The notes under the pieces: generated by a model
Databases searched by the model: none
What the model was told of the DNA's origin: nothing
What the model saw: the letters and a program-made list of their open reading frames with translations, nothing else
Assembly: GCF_016862435.1 (NCBI RefSeq)
Contig: NZ_BOMY01000002.1
Coordinates: 1-64,000 of the forward strand
Direction: 5' to 3'
Length of the DNA: 64,000 nucleotides
Source: Paractinoplanes tereljensis
GTDB lineage: Bacteria; Actinomycetota; Actinomycetes; Mycobacteriales; Micromonosporaceae
Made by a program: the position numbers and the translations under genes
Part shown: one piece after another, positions 17,863 to 26,365 of the stretch
Layout: every line of letters starts with the position of its first letter
How positions within the stretch are numbered: position 1 is the stretch's first letter

Positions 17863-18491
17863 GCCACCGGCTCGGCCGCAGGCGGAACCGGCTCGGTACG
17901 GCCGGCGTGAATCAGCCGCTGGAAGACGGTTACCACGGAGAGCGTGGCGAGCACCCACAGCGCGGCGGGCAGGCCCCAGTCGAGTCCGGCGGCGCCGAGC
18001 AGGCCGCCGACACCCAGGATGAGCAGGCGTTCGAGGCGCTCGGCGATGCCGACGTCGGCGTTCAGGCCGAGGCTCTGGGCGCGGGCCTTCACATACGAGA
18101 CGACCTGGCCGGCGACCAGGCTGATCAGGCAGGCGATCATGCCGCCGTACGGATTGCCCTGGCCCGCCAAATACCACACGACGGCGCCGAAGACCGCGCC
18201 GTCGGCGATCCGGTCCATCGACGAGTCGAGCAGGGCACCGAACTTGCTGGTGCCGCCGCGCATCCGGGCCATCGTGCCGTCGAGCGCGTCGGTGAGCGCG
18301 CACGCGGTGACGACGATGGTCCCCCAGAGGAGGTGCCCCTGCGACCCCAGCCAGGCGCCGAAGAGCACGCCGATGGTCCCGGCGACGGTGACGGCGTTGG
18401 GTGTGACGCCGATCTTCAGCAGGAATCGGGCGGTCGGAATGACCACGTGCGACACGACAGCACGCGCGGGAACGTTGACGATCTTTGCCAT
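17859..18491 (-). CDS. pgsA: Phosphatidylinositol phosphate synthase (CDP-alcohol phosphatidyltransferase)
   Basis: Integral membrane enzyme that joins CDP-diacylglycerol to inositol phosphate, the lipid precursor of PIMs. 210 residues with about six membrane helices. The family signature D-G-x2-A-R-x8-G-x3-D-x3-D is seen as DALDGTMARMRGG followed by FGALLDSSMDR. Position at the head of pgsA-patA-pimA supports the inositol-phosphate substrate over glycerol phosphate. The HIT gene that usually precedes it is 4.3 kb away here. Confidence 0.92.
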   Translation of the reverse strand: MAKIVNVPARAVVSHVVIPTARFLLKIGVTPNAVTVAGTIGVLFGAWLGSQGHLLWGTIVVTACALTDALDGTMARMRGGTSKFGALLDSSMDRIADGAVFGAVVWYLAGQGNPYGGMIACLISLVAGQVVSYVKARAQSLGLNADVGIAERLERLLILGVGGLLGAAGLDWGLPAALWVLATLSVVTVFQRLIHAGRTEPVPPAAEPVA

Positions 18492-18570
18492 GGCCGTCCC
18501 ACCTTATCGGCGCCCGGGGAGGGACGGCAGGATCCGCCCCCTGCGTGGCCGTATCGTCATCTCCGCAAAA

Positions 18571-18582
18571 GGACCAAAGTCC
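18571..18582 (+). promoter_or_regulatory. DosR/DevR-like box upstream of the EF-G2 gene
   Basis: GGACCAAAGTCC is a perfect 4+4 inverted repeat, part of the longer AAAAGGACCAAAGTCCCCTTT-like context, which fits the DosR/DevR consensus core GGGACT-N2-AGTCCC with one or two changes. It is 104 bases before the EF-G2 ATG and 80 bases before pgsA, so either could be its target. Assigned by eye. Confidence 0.45.
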
Positions 18583-18686
18583 CCTTTCCTGATTGGCGAC
18601 TACAAAGGGTTGCCACCACCACAGCAGCGGGTGTGGGATTCAGGAACAGCGTCGTAACAGTCATGAAACGGACAGGAGCGGCCGCG

Positions 18687-20846
18687 ATGGCGCAGAAGAC
18701 CTCGGAGAAGGGGCTCAACGGCGCGGCTGCGCCGGTGGTGACCGAGCCCGGCAGAGTACGCAACGTGGTGCTGGTGGGTCATTCGGGTTCGGGCAAGACC
18801 ACCCTGGTCGAGGCCCTGCTCGCCGCCACCGGGACGATCCCGCGGGCGGGCACGGTGACCGACGGCACCACGGTGTCGGACCACGATCCGGCGGCGGTCC
18901 GCCAGCAGCGCTCGGTCGCGCTGGCCTGCGCCCCGCTGGTTCACCAGGACGTGAAGATCAATCTGCTCGACACCCCCGGCTACGCCGACTTCGTCGGAGA
19001 GCTGCGCGCCGGCCTGCGGGCCGCGGACGCCGCGCTCTTCGTCGTCTCCGCGGTCGACGGCATCGACGAGGCCACCACCGCCCTGTGGGAGGAGTGCGCC
19101 GCGGTCGGCATGCCCCGAGCCGTCGCGATCACCCGGCTCGACCACCCCCGGGCCGACTACGACGGCACCCTCGAGGACTGCCAGGAGGCGTTCGGGGAAA
19201 ACGTCATGCCCACCTACCAGCCGATGCTGGGCGACGACGGCCAGTCGATCGCCGGCCTGCTGGGCCTGGTCACGCTGCGGGTGCTGGACTACTCCGAGGG
19301 CTACCCGCCGCGGGTCGGCGAGGCCGAGCCGGAACACCTCAACCCGATCGCGGACGACCGCAACACACTCATCGAGGGGATCATCGCCGAGAGCGAGGAC
19401 GAAACCCTGATGGACCGCTACCTCAGCGGCGAGCTGGTCTCCACCGACACGGTGATGACCGACCTGGAGAAAGCGGTCGCCAAGGGCAACTTCTACCCGG
19501 TCATCCCGGTCTGCTCGGCCACCGGCGTCGGCCTCGACGCGCTGCTCGACGGCCTGGTCTCGGCCGCGCCGTCGCCGCTCGAACACGACCTGCCGGTGGT
19601 CACCGGAGTGGACGGCTCGCCACGGCCGCCGCTGGTCTGCGACCCGGCCGGGCCGCTGGTCGCCGAGGTGGTCAAGACCACCATCGACCGGCACGTCGGG
19701 CGGGTGTCCCTGGTCCGGGTCTTCTCCGGCACGCTGAAACCCGAACAGGTGCTGCACGTCTCGGGGCACGGCCTGGCCGAACGCGGCCACCCTGACCACG
19801 ACGCCGACGAGCGGGTCGCCCACGTCTACTCGCCGCTCGGCAGTCAGCTGCGTGAAGTTCCCTACTGCGTGGCCGGCGATATCTGTGCGATCACCAAGTC
19901 CGGTAGCGCGGAGACCGGGGACACGCTCTCCGGGAAGGAACAACCGCTGCTCATCGAGCCGTGGACCATGCCGGAACCACTGCTGCCGATTGCGGTGGTC
20001 GCCAAGACTCGGTCTGACGAGGACGCGCTCGCTAAGAACCTGGGGCGTCTCGTCGCCGGGGATCCGACGCTGCGGCTCGAACGTAACGTCGAGACCCATC
20101 AGTTGGTGCTCTGGACTATGGGCGAATCACACGCTGACGTGGTGCTCGACCGGCTCCGGTCTGGCGGCGTTGAACTCGATACCGAGCCGGTTAAGGTGCC
20201 GCTGCGGGAGACGTTCGGGGCTACCGCTAAGGCTCAAGGACGTCACGTGAAGCAGTCCGGGGGCCATGGGCAGTACGCGGTGTGTCATATCCAGGTGGAG
20301 CCGCTTCCGCGTGGGTCGGGGTTTGAGTTTGTCGACAAGGTGGTGGGCGGTGCGGTGCCGCACAACTACATTCCGTCGGTCGAGAAGGGCGTGCGCAGTC
20401 AGCTCGAGCGGGGGCTGGTTTCTGGCTATCCGGTGGTGGATCTGCGGGTGACCCTGTTCGACGGGAAGGCGCATAGTGTCGACTCTTCCGACGCCGCGTT
20501 CCAGACTGCGGGGGCACTGGCGTTGCGTGAGGCAGCGGCGGCTGGGCAGGTGACGCTGCTGGAGCCGATCGACGAGATTGCGGTGCGGGTGCCGGAGAAC
20601 TACGTGGGCGCTGTGATGAGTGATCTGTCGGGGCGGCGGGGGCGGCCGCTTGGGTCGGAGTCTGAGCCGGACGGCGTCCACAGTCTTGTGCGGGCCGAGG
20701 TTCCAGCCACTGAGCTGATCCGGTATGCCGTTGAGCTGCGGGCTCTGTCTTCTGGGTCTGGGACCTTTACTCGTACCTATATTCGGCATGAGCCTATGCC
20801 TCTGCATTTGGCTGAGGCCGTTCGTAAAGAGCACTCTGCCAAATAG
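18687..20846 (+). CDS. fusA2: Elongation factor G-like protein EF-G2
   Basis: Full-length EF-G paralogue of the EF-G2 group; mycobacterial members bind GTP but do not support translocation. 719 residues from the ATG 8 bases after AGGAG. G1 is GHSGSGKTT (31-39), G3 is DTPGYADF (95-102), but G4 reads TRLD (149-152) where true EF-G has NKMD. Domains II to V follow (QSGGHGQYAVCHI, EPIDEIAVRVPENYVGAVMSDLSGRRG). A Gly-Ser-rich switch region replaces part of the usual effector loop. Codon choice changes visibly from about 20030: many GGG, CGT, TTT and TCT codons appear. The gene ends beside the hairpin element. Confidence 0.92.
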   Translation: MAQKTSEKGLNGAAAPVVTEPGRVRNVVLVGHSGSGKTTLVEALLAATGTIPRAGTVTDGTTVSDHDPAAVRQQRSVALACAPLVHQDVKINLLDTPGYADFVGELRAGLRAADAALFVVSAVDGIDEATTALWEECAAVGMPRAVAITRLDHPRADYDGTLEDCQEAFGENVMPTYQPMLGDDGQSIAGLLGLVTLRVLDYSEGYPPRVGEAEPEHLNPIADDRNTLIEGIIAESEDETLMDRYLSGELVSTDTVMTDLEKAVAKGNFYPVIPVCSATGVGLDALLDGLVSAAPSPLEHDLPVVTGVDGSPRPPLVCDPAGPLVAEVVKTTIDRHVGRVSLVRVFSGTLKPEQVLHVSGHGLAERGHPDHDADERVAHVYSPLGSQLREVPYCVAGDICAITKSGSAETGDTLSGKEQPLLIEPWTMPEPLLPIAVVAKTRSDEDALAKNLGRLVAGDPTLRLERNVETHQLVLWTMGESHADVVLDRLRSGGVELDTEPVKVPLRETFGATAKAQGRHVKQSGGHGQYAVCHIQVEPLPRGSGFEFVDKVVGGAVPHNYIPSVEKGVRSQLERGLVSGYPVVDLRVTLFDGKAHSVDSSDAAFQTAGALALREAAAAGQVTLLEPIDEIAVRVPENYVGAVMSDLSGRRGRPLGSESEPDGVHSLVRAEVPATELIRYAVELRALSSGSGTFTRTYIRHEPMPLHLAEAVRKEHSAK

Positions 20847-20866
20847 TTGCGCTGGGGCGGTTTTGG

Positions 20867-20970
20867 GCGGCTCTCTTACGCTGGGACGGTTTTGGGCCGG
20901 GGATGACCATGCTGGGCGGTGGAGCATTTATGCCCTGCATGGTCATCCCCGGCCCAAAACCGTCCCAGCG
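20867..20970 (+). repeat. Small palindromic element, copy 2 (34-bp perfect arms)
   Basis: 20879-20912 and 20937-20970 are perfect 34-bp inverted repeats beginning CGCTGGGACGGTTTTGGGCC, with a 24-base loop. Bases 20867-20878 carry the flanking tail shared with copy 1 at 575-669. Just before it, 20848-20866 is a partial duplicate of one arm end (GCGCTGGGGCGGTTTTGGG). It occupies the gap between the convergent EF-G2 and monooxygenase genes and could terminate both transcripts. Confidence 0.9.
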
Positions 20971-20992
20971 CGAGCAATACAAACCCACAAAC

Positions 20993-22162
20993 CTAAAGAG
21001 CGATCGCGTTGGCCGCCTCGTGCATAGGAGCGAGGACCTTATCGATAACCTGCTCCTTGCGCGGGTGGAACTTGAGGGTCCGCATGCCGTAATTGCGGAA
21101 CGCGATGGAGAGGCGACCCCCCGGGACCATGTCTTTGGCCATCTTGCGGCCGAACGCCATGTTCTTCTCGACATACGGACGCATCGTCTGCTCGTACTCC
21201 TCCAGGCCGTCCGGCTTGCCCAAAGTCTCGGCCAAAACGTAGGCACCCACCAGGGCCAGGCTGGTTCCCTGGCCGGACGCCGGGGACGGGCAATGGGCGG
21301 CGTCGCCGAGCAGTACCACCCGGCCTTTCGACCAGGCATCGAGCTCGATCTGGCTGAGAGAGTCGAAGTAGAAGTCGTCGGCTTTGTCGATTGACTCCAG
21401 GAATTTGTCGGTTTCCCAGCCGAGGCCGGCGAAAGCCTCCTTGACCAGTGCCTTCTGTGCGGTGACGTCGCGGCGGTCGTGGCCCAGTGGGGGTGAGGCG
21501 AAAGTCAGGCCCACCTTGGCGGGCTGGTCGGCTCCCATGGCGTAGGCGAAGGCCAGGCGGCCGGGCCGGGAGTACATGAACTCCTCGCGGTCGATCTTCA
21601 GGTGGTTGGGGACCTCGAAGATGGAGATGTAGGCGCCCAGATGGGTGGGCTCCACCTCGCCGAAGGCCAGCCGGCGGGTGGTCGAGTGCAGGCCGTCGGC
21701 GCCGACCACGTAGTCGAATCGGCGTGGCGCCCCCCGCTCGAACGCCACGTCGACCCCGTCGGGACCGTCGGTCAGGCTGGTGATCGAGTCGCCGAAGACG
21801 TATTCGACGTCGTTCTTCGTGGCGTCGTAGAGGATATGGCCGATGTCGCCTCGCATCAGCTCGATGTCGTCGCCTTTGCGGCCCATCAGGAGGCTGGCGG
21901 GGAGGGCGGCGATCTGTTTGCCGACCTTGTTCACGTAGGTGATCTGTTCCATGCCGCAGTCGAGGGCTCGGCAGGCCTCGTAGATGCCGAGCCGCTTGAG
22001 CACCTCGGTGCCGGCGCCGCGCACGTCGACCTTGTAGCCGCCGGCGCGCAGCGACGGCGCCCGCTCCACGATGGTGACGTCGATGCCGCGGCGGCGCAGG
22101 CCCAGCGCCAGGGCGGGACCGGCAACGCCGGCTCCGGAGATCAGTACCCGTGAGGTCGTCAT
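20993..22162 (-). CDS. FAD-dependent aromatic monooxygenase, TetX-like
   Basis: Class A flavoprotein hydroxylase that would use NAD(P)H and O2 on an aromatic or polyketide substrate. 389 residues from the ATG at 22162. The FAD motifs are complete: GAGVAGPALALGLRRRG at the N-terminus, VGADGLHSTTR in the middle (DG motif) and LGDAAHCPSPASGQGTSLAL (GD motif). It resembles the TetX/PhzS-type group; drug inactivation is possible but unproven. It is divergent from a TetR repressor, with a perfect operator 8 bases before its start. Confidence 0.9.
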   Translation of the reverse strand: MTTSRVLISGAGVAGPALALGLRRRGIDVTIVERAPSLRAGGYKVDVRGAGTEVLKRLGIYEACRALDCGMEQITYVNKVGKQIAALPASLLMGRKGDDIELMRGDIGHILYDATKNDVEYVFGDSITSLTDGPDGVDVAFERGAPRRFDYVVGADGLHSTTRRLAFGEVEPTHLGAYISIFEVPNHLKIDREEFMYSRPGRLAFAYAMGADQPAKVGLTFASPPLGHDRRDVTAQKALVKEAFAGLGWETDKFLESIDKADDFYFDSLSQIELDAWSKGRVVLLGDAAHCPSPASGQGTSLALVGAYVLAETLGKPDGLEEYEQTMRPYVEKNMAFGRKMAKDMVPGGRLSIAFRNYGMRTLKFHPRKEQVIDKVLAPMHEAANAIAL

Positions 22163-22169
22163 GGGAGTA

Positions 22170-22198
22170 CTATACAAACGTCTTACACGTTTGTATAG
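22170..22198. promoter_or_regulatory. 29-bp perfect operator between TetR and monooxygenase
   Basis: CTATACAAACGT, spacer CTTAC, ACGTTTGTATAG: perfect 12-bp arms. Each outer end supplies a -10-like hexamer, TATAGT toward the monooxygenase and TATAGA toward tetR, so binding would block both promoters. Both start codons (22162 and 22207) lie within 8-9 bases of the palindrome, which implies leaderless or nearly leaderless mRNAs. Confidence 0.9.
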
Positions 22199-22206
22199 AA
22201 GTTAGG

Positions 22207-22788
22207 ATGGCGACTGTGGGGCACAAGGAAGATCTGCTGGCCGGGGCCAAGAAGTCGCTGTATGAGAAGGGCTACGCGCGCACTACGGCGCGCGACATCG
22301 TGGCTCTCTCCGGCACCAACCTGGGCTCGATCGGCTATCACTACGGCTCCACCGAGGCGCTGATGACGACCGCGATGCTCAGCGCCATGGAGGACTGGGG
22401 AGACGCCGTGTTCACGGCGCTCACCGGGCCGGGCATCGAGGGCGAGGAGCCGATGGTCGGCTTCTGGCGGCGGATCGTCGGGTCGATCACCCAGCATCGG
22501 CCGTTGTGGCTGGCCAGCGTCGAGGTGATGATTCAGGCCGAGCACAACCCGCAGCTGAGCGCGCAGCTCGCCGACGGCATCGAGCAGGGGCGGCGAGGGA
22601 TGGCCGCGCTGATCACCGGCACGCCGGAGGACGAGCTCGACGATCAGACGGTGCGCACGGTCGGCTCGATGCAGATGGCACTGATGTCGGGGGTGCTCAC
22701 CCAGTGGCTGGCCAATCCGGCGACCGCGCCCACCCCGGAGGAGATCGTGGCCGGGATCAGAGCGCTGGCCACGCCTTCGCGAGCATGA
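22207..22788 (+). CDS. TetR-family repressor
   Basis: 193 residues. The N-terminal helix-turn-helix is typical (KEDLLAGAKKSLYEKGYARTTARDIVALSG then LGSIGYHYGSTEALM). The C-terminal ligand domain contains WRRIVGSITQHRPLW and Met-rich helices. Likely represses itself and the divergent monooxygenase through the 22170-22198 palindrome and is released by that enzyme's substrate or a related compound. Start ATG at 22207 has only a weak AGG before it. Its end overlaps the convergent HIT gene by 32 bases. Confidence 0.93.
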   Translation: MATVGHKEDLLAGAKKSLYEKGYARTTARDIVALSGTNLGSIGYHYGSTEALMTTAMLSAMEDWGDAVFTALTGPGIEGEEPMVGFWRRIVGSITQHRPLWLASVEVMIQAEHNPQLSAQLADGIEQGRRGMAALITGTPEDELDDQTVRTVGSMQMALMSGVLTQWLANPATAPTPEEIVAGIRALATPSRA

Positions 22789-23278
22789 CTCGGGTGTCGG
22801 TCAGCAGCTGAGGCAGCACCTTGGTGCGGCCGATCACCGGCATGAAGTTGCCGTCCCCGCCCCAGCGCGGCACCACGTGCTGGTGCAGGTGCGCGGCGAT
22901 GCCGGCGCCGGCCACCGAGCCCTGGTTCATCCCCAGGTTGAAACCGTGCGGGCTGCTCACCGATCGGATGACCCGCATCGCCCGGCGGGTGAACGCGGCC
23001 ACCTCCACCGTCTCGTCCTCGGTGAGCTCGGTGTAGTCGGCGACGTGCCGGTAGGGGCAGATGAGCACGTGCCCCGGGTTGTACGGATAGAGGTTCAGCA
23101 CCGCGTAGACGAGCTCACCGCGCGCCACCACCAGGCTCTCCGCCTCGGCCAGGCCGGGCGCCAGGCAGAAGGCGCAGCCGTCGGGCCGGTCCTCGCCGGT
23201 GATGTAGGTCATCCGGTGCGGGGTCCACAGCCGCTCCAGCCCGTCCGGATCGCCGGTCTCGACTTGCTGCTCCGTCAC
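22757..23278 (-). CDS. HIT-family Ap4A phosphorylase-like protein
   Basis: 173 residues. The histidine triad is HLHQHVVPR and a Cys pair CAFC near the N-terminus may bind zinc. The mycobacterial orthologue next to pgsA is a diadenosine tetraphosphate phosphorylase, so this likely cleaves Ap4A. Start is GTG at 23278 (encoding TEQQVETGD next). In mycobacteria it immediately precedes pgsA; here EF-G2, the repeat, and the monooxygenase/TetR pair lie between. Confidence 0.92.
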   Translation of the reverse strand: MTEQQVETGDPDGLERLWTPHRMTYITGEDRPDGCAFCLAPGLAEAESLVVARGELVYAVLNLYPYNPGHVLICPYRHVADYTELTEDETVEVAAFTRRAMRVIRSVSSPHGFNLGMNQGSVAGAGIAAHLHQHVVPRWGGDGNFMPVIGRTKVLPQLLTDTRVMLAKAWPAL

Positions 23279-23294
23279 GTCCAGCAGACTACGG

Positions 23295-24182
23295 TCATTC
23301 GCCCGCGGCTGTCGCCGCGGCCAGCCAACCCGGCAGCGGTTCGCGGGCCGAGAGCCAGGCCGGCGGGATGCCGTCCAGACCGGTGTACGCGGCCACGATG
23401 CCACCCGCGATCGCGCAGGTGGTGTCGATGTCCCCGCCGGCCGCGATGCAGGCCGCGATCGCACCGGGGTAGTCGCCGAGGAAGCGGTTGGCCACCCAGA
23501 TCGCGAATGGAACGGTGTCCCGCGCCATCGCCCGGGCACCGCTGCCGAACTCGTAGGCCGCCTCCGCCGCACTGCGGACCCGGGTCGCCGCGATCAGGTC
23601 GTCGCGGATGCGCCCGGCCGGCGTGTGCGACGCCACCACTCGCAAAAGGTCCGGTTTATCGCCGTCGAGCCGGCCGGCCGCAGCCGCCGCGGCCGCCACC
23701 GTGACCGCCACTCCCCCGGCGATCCCTTCCGCGTGTGCGTGCGTGACCTCGGCGGCCCGCGCGCCCTGCACGGCCGCGTGCACGAGCGAGTCGGCATGCC
23801 AGGCACCGAGGGGCGCGGCCCGCATGGCCGCGCCGTTGCCGGCTGAGCCCTGCCCGTCAAAAGCAGCAGCCGCCGCGATCGGCCACGGCAGGCCGTCGCG
23901 GATCTCCCGCAGCATCAGCATCGCGCCGGCGCCGTAGCCTCGATCGGTGTCGTGATGACGGGCGAGCAGGTCGGCGAACCGGTCCCGGTCGAAGTCGCCC
24001 TCGGCGAGCACCGCGACGAGGCAGCACGCCTGCTCGGTGTCGTCGGTCCACTCCCAGGGCGCCGGCGGATCGTCCGAAATGTCGGCTAGGGACGAAGCCC
24101 CGAGGGCGTCGCCAACGCTCAGACCGGCCAGGCTCTCCAGAGCCAGCGCCAGCCTTGTACCGGGAAACAATGTGAACGACAT
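23295..24182 (-). CDS. ADP-ribosylglycohydrolase family protein
   Basis: DraG/ARH-type fold that removes ADP-ribose from proteins or acts on related ADP-ribosyl compounds. 295 residues. The metal-binding acids are in WTDDTEQA near the N-terminus and AAGGDIDTTCAIAGGI near the C-terminus; GNGAAMRAAPLG is also diagnostic. The start at 24182 lacks a good ribosome binding site; a GTG at 24239 is possible and would add 19 residues. Sixteen bases upstream of the HIT start, so probably one transcript. Confidence 0.9.
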   Translation of the reverse strand: MSFTLFPGTRLALALESLAGLSVGDALGASSLADISDDPPAPWEWTDDTEQACCLVAVLAEGDFDRDRFADLLARHHDTDRGYGAGAMLMLREIRDGLPWPIAAAAAFDGQGSAGNGAAMRAAPLGAWHADSLVHAAVQGARAAEVTHAHAEGIAGGVAVTVAAAAAAAGRLDGDKPDLLRVVASHTPAGRIRDDLIAATRVRSAAEAAYEFGSGARAMARDTVPFAIWVANRFLGDYPGAIAACIAAGGDIDTTCAIAGGIVAAYTGLDGIPPAWLSAREPLPGWLAAATAAGE

Positions 24183-24278
24183 CGGCACATCGGATGGTAT
24201 TCGACCACGCAGAGTGATCGAAAGGTGTCCCTCAATCACGGGTTAGGCGCCACCCGCGCTTGGCGCTACGGTCTTCGC

Positions 24279-24968
24279 ATGGCCACGGTGTTGCTCGTCG
24301 AGGACGATCACGTCGTGCGTGGCGCCATGCTCCGATCGTTGACCGATCGGGGCCACGCCGTGCACGCCGTGGGCACCGCGCTGGACGCACTGCGCCGGGT
24401 CGCCGCCGAGACACCCGACCTGGTCGTGCTCGACCTCGGACTGCCCGATCTGGACGGTTCCGACGCGCTGCGGATGCTGCGTGGCATCACCGACGTGCCG
24501 ATCATCATCGCCACCGCGCGTGACGACGAGCAGACGGTGGTCCGGCTGCTGCGGGCCGGCGCCGACGACTACATGGTCAAGCCGTTCACCGGCGCCCACC
24601 TCGACGCGCGCATCTCCACGGTGCTGCGCCGGGTGGGCCGGGCCAGCCGCACCGCGCAGCCGGCCGTGCACGAGGTCGGCGAGCTCCGGGTGGACATCGG
24701 CGAACGCAGTGCCAGCCTGGGCGACCAGGTGCTGGCCCTGACCCGCAAGGAATTCGACCTGCTGGCATACCTCGCGGCCCGACCGGGCCGGGTGGTCTCC
24801 CGTCGTGAGCTGTTGGAGGAGGTATGGCGACAGCCATCGGTCGGCGAGGACCAGACGATCGACGTCCACCTTTATTGGCTGAGGCGGAAACTGGGCGAAT
24901 CCGCGGCGAAGCCGCGCTACCTGCGCACCGTGCGGGGGGTCGGATTCCGGTTGGTGGCGCCGGACTGA
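24279..24968 (+). CDS. OmpR/PhoB-family response regulator
   Basis: 229 residues: receiver domain with acidic pocket LVEDDHV, phospho-acceptor Asp in LVVLDLGLPDLDG and conserved Lys in MVKPFTG, then a winged-helix DNA-binding domain (LTRKEFDLLAYLAARPGRVVS, TIDVHLYWLRRKLGE, LRTVRGVGFRL). Encoded directly before its histidine kinase. The signal and regulon are not evident. Confidence 0.95.
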   Translation: MATVLLVEDDHVVRGAMLRSLTDRGHAVHAVGTALDALRRVAAETPDLVVLDLGLPDLDGSDALRMLRGITDVPIIIATARDDEQTVVRLLRAGADDYMVKPFTGAHLDARISTVLRRVGRASRTAQPAVHEVGELRVDIGERSASLGDQVLALTRKEFDLLAYLAARPGRVVSRRELLEEVWRQPSVGEDQTIDVHLYWLRRKLGESAAKPRYLRTVRGVGFRLVAPD

Positions 24969-24985
24969 GGTCCCGGCTGGCCGCG

Positions 24986-26365
24986 ATGACCGCGGCCACC
25001 ACGGCCGTCGCCGCCCTCGCCTTCCTCGTCCCGCTCGGCTGGGAACTCCGCTCGGACCATCGTGAGCAGGTGATGGCCGCGGCCGAACGGCACAGCGCCA
25101 CGGTGGCCGGCGCGATCGCCGCGGGCGCCAACCAGAAGGGCCTCGCCGCCGCCGTCACGGCGGCGGGCGGCGCGGTGGTGCATCCGCCGACCGGCAACGT
25201 GCCGGGCCGGGTCAGCGCGGCCGAGGTGCAACGCACGGCCGACAGCGGCGACATCCGCACCATCGACATCTCCGATGGGGTGGTACGCCTGGAGCCGGTG
25301 ACCGTGGCCGGCAAGACATCGGTCGTCGAGATCTTCGTACCGGCGGCCGATCTGGCGGGCAGCACCGGCCGCAACTGGCTGCTGCTGCTCGGCATCGCAC
25401 TGGGTTTGATCGCCGGCTCGGTCTTCGTGGTCGACCGGCTCGCCCGGGGCGCGGTCAACTCGGCCCGCAACCTGGTGCAGGCGGCGCTCAAGGTGGGTGA
25501 CGGCGACCTGGGCGTCCGCATCCAGCCGTCCGGCCCGCGCGAGCTGGCCGAGGCCGGGTACGCGTTCAACCGGATGGCCGACCGCCTGGTCACCGCCCGC
25601 ACCGACGAGCGCGAGTTCGTCGCCGACCTGTCGCACCGGTTGCGCACCCCGCTGACCGCGCTGCGCCTGGACGCCGAGGCGCTCGACCCGGACGACACCC
25701 AGGTGGGCATGCTCGACGATGCCGAATTGGACCGCCGACGTGGGATCCGGCGCATCCGGCAGGCGATCGTGACCCTCGAGGGTGAGGTGAACGAGCTGAT
25801 CAACACCACCCGGAAGGCGGTCGCGGCGCAGGTCGCGGAGACCGTCGCCGACGGTTTGTGCGATGCCAGCGAGGTCGTACGCGAACGGATGATGTTCTGG
25901 TCCGCACTGGCCGGAGACCAGAACAGGCAGTACAAAGTCATCGGTGCGCATCTGCGAATTCCGGTTCCGGTCGCCCGGGCCGAACTGGCTGCGGCCCTCG
26001 ATGCCGTTCTCGGTAACGTGTTCCGCTACACACCGCAGGGCACCGCATTCGAGGTGGGCATCTCCCGGCGTGACGGCTGGGTTGCGGTCCGTGTCGAAGA
26101 TGCGGGGCCCGGAATCCCCGACCCGGAGAAGGCGATGCAGCGTGGCCAGAGCGACCAGGGTTCGACCGGTCTCGGCCTGGACATCGCCCGCCGTGCGGCC
26201 CAGTCCACCGGCGGTTCGGTCAGCCTCGCCCGATCGGCGATGGGCGGGGCCAGCGTGGTGATGCTGTTGTCCGATGCCGACGCCGTTCCCAAGCAGGCCA
26301 GCCGATTCGGATTGGTCGGCCGACTCGCCCGGGAACGGACGAACAGACCGGGCAGGTCCGAGTGA
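24986..26365 (+). CDS. Two-component sensor histidine kinase
   Basis: Membrane kinase for the preceding regulator. One helix near the N-terminus (AVAALAFLVPLGWEL), an extracytoplasmic domain of about 100 residues, a second helix (WLLLLGIALGLIAGSVFVV), HAMP, then the H box FVADLSHRLRTPL, N box AVLGNVFRYT, and G boxes VEDAGPGIP and GSTGLGLDIAR. Start uncertain: ATG 24986 is conservative. A CTG at 24965 (overlapping the regulator stop as CTGA) would restore the common LRSRLAAM start. An ATG at 24824 has a strong GGAGGAGG but would overlap by 145 bases. Confidence 0.92.
   Translation: MTAATTAVAALAFLVPLGWELRSDHREQVMAAAERHSATVAGAIAAGANQKGLAAAVTAAGGAVVHPPTGNVPGRVSAAEVQRTADSGDIRTIDISDGVVRLEPVTVAGKTSVVEIFVPAADLAGSTGRNWLLLLGIALGLIAGSVFVVDRLARGAVNSARNLVQAALKVGDGDLGVRIQPSGPRELAEAGYAFNRMADRLVTARTDEREFVADLSHRLRTPLTALRLDAEALDPDDTQVGMLDDAELDRRRGIRRIRQAIVTLEGEVNELINTTRKAVAAQVAETVADGLCDASEVVRERMMFWSALAGDQNRQYKVIGAHLRIPVPVARAELAAALDAVLGNVFRYTPQGTAFEVGISRRDGWVAVRVEDAGPGIPDPEKAMQRGQSDQGSTGLGLDIARRAAQSTGGSVSLARSAMGGASVVMLLSDADAVPKQASRFGLVGRLARERTNRPGRSE

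Noticed and set aside
20127..20927. Minus-strand frame covering the end of EF-G2 and the hairpin element
   Set aside because: Opposite strand of conserved EF-G domains and part of a palindrome; no domain recognised.
24824..24985. Histidine kinase start at 24824 with strong GGAGGAGG
   Set aside because: It would overlap the response regulator by 145 bases and add an Arg-rich stretch not typical of kinase N-termini.
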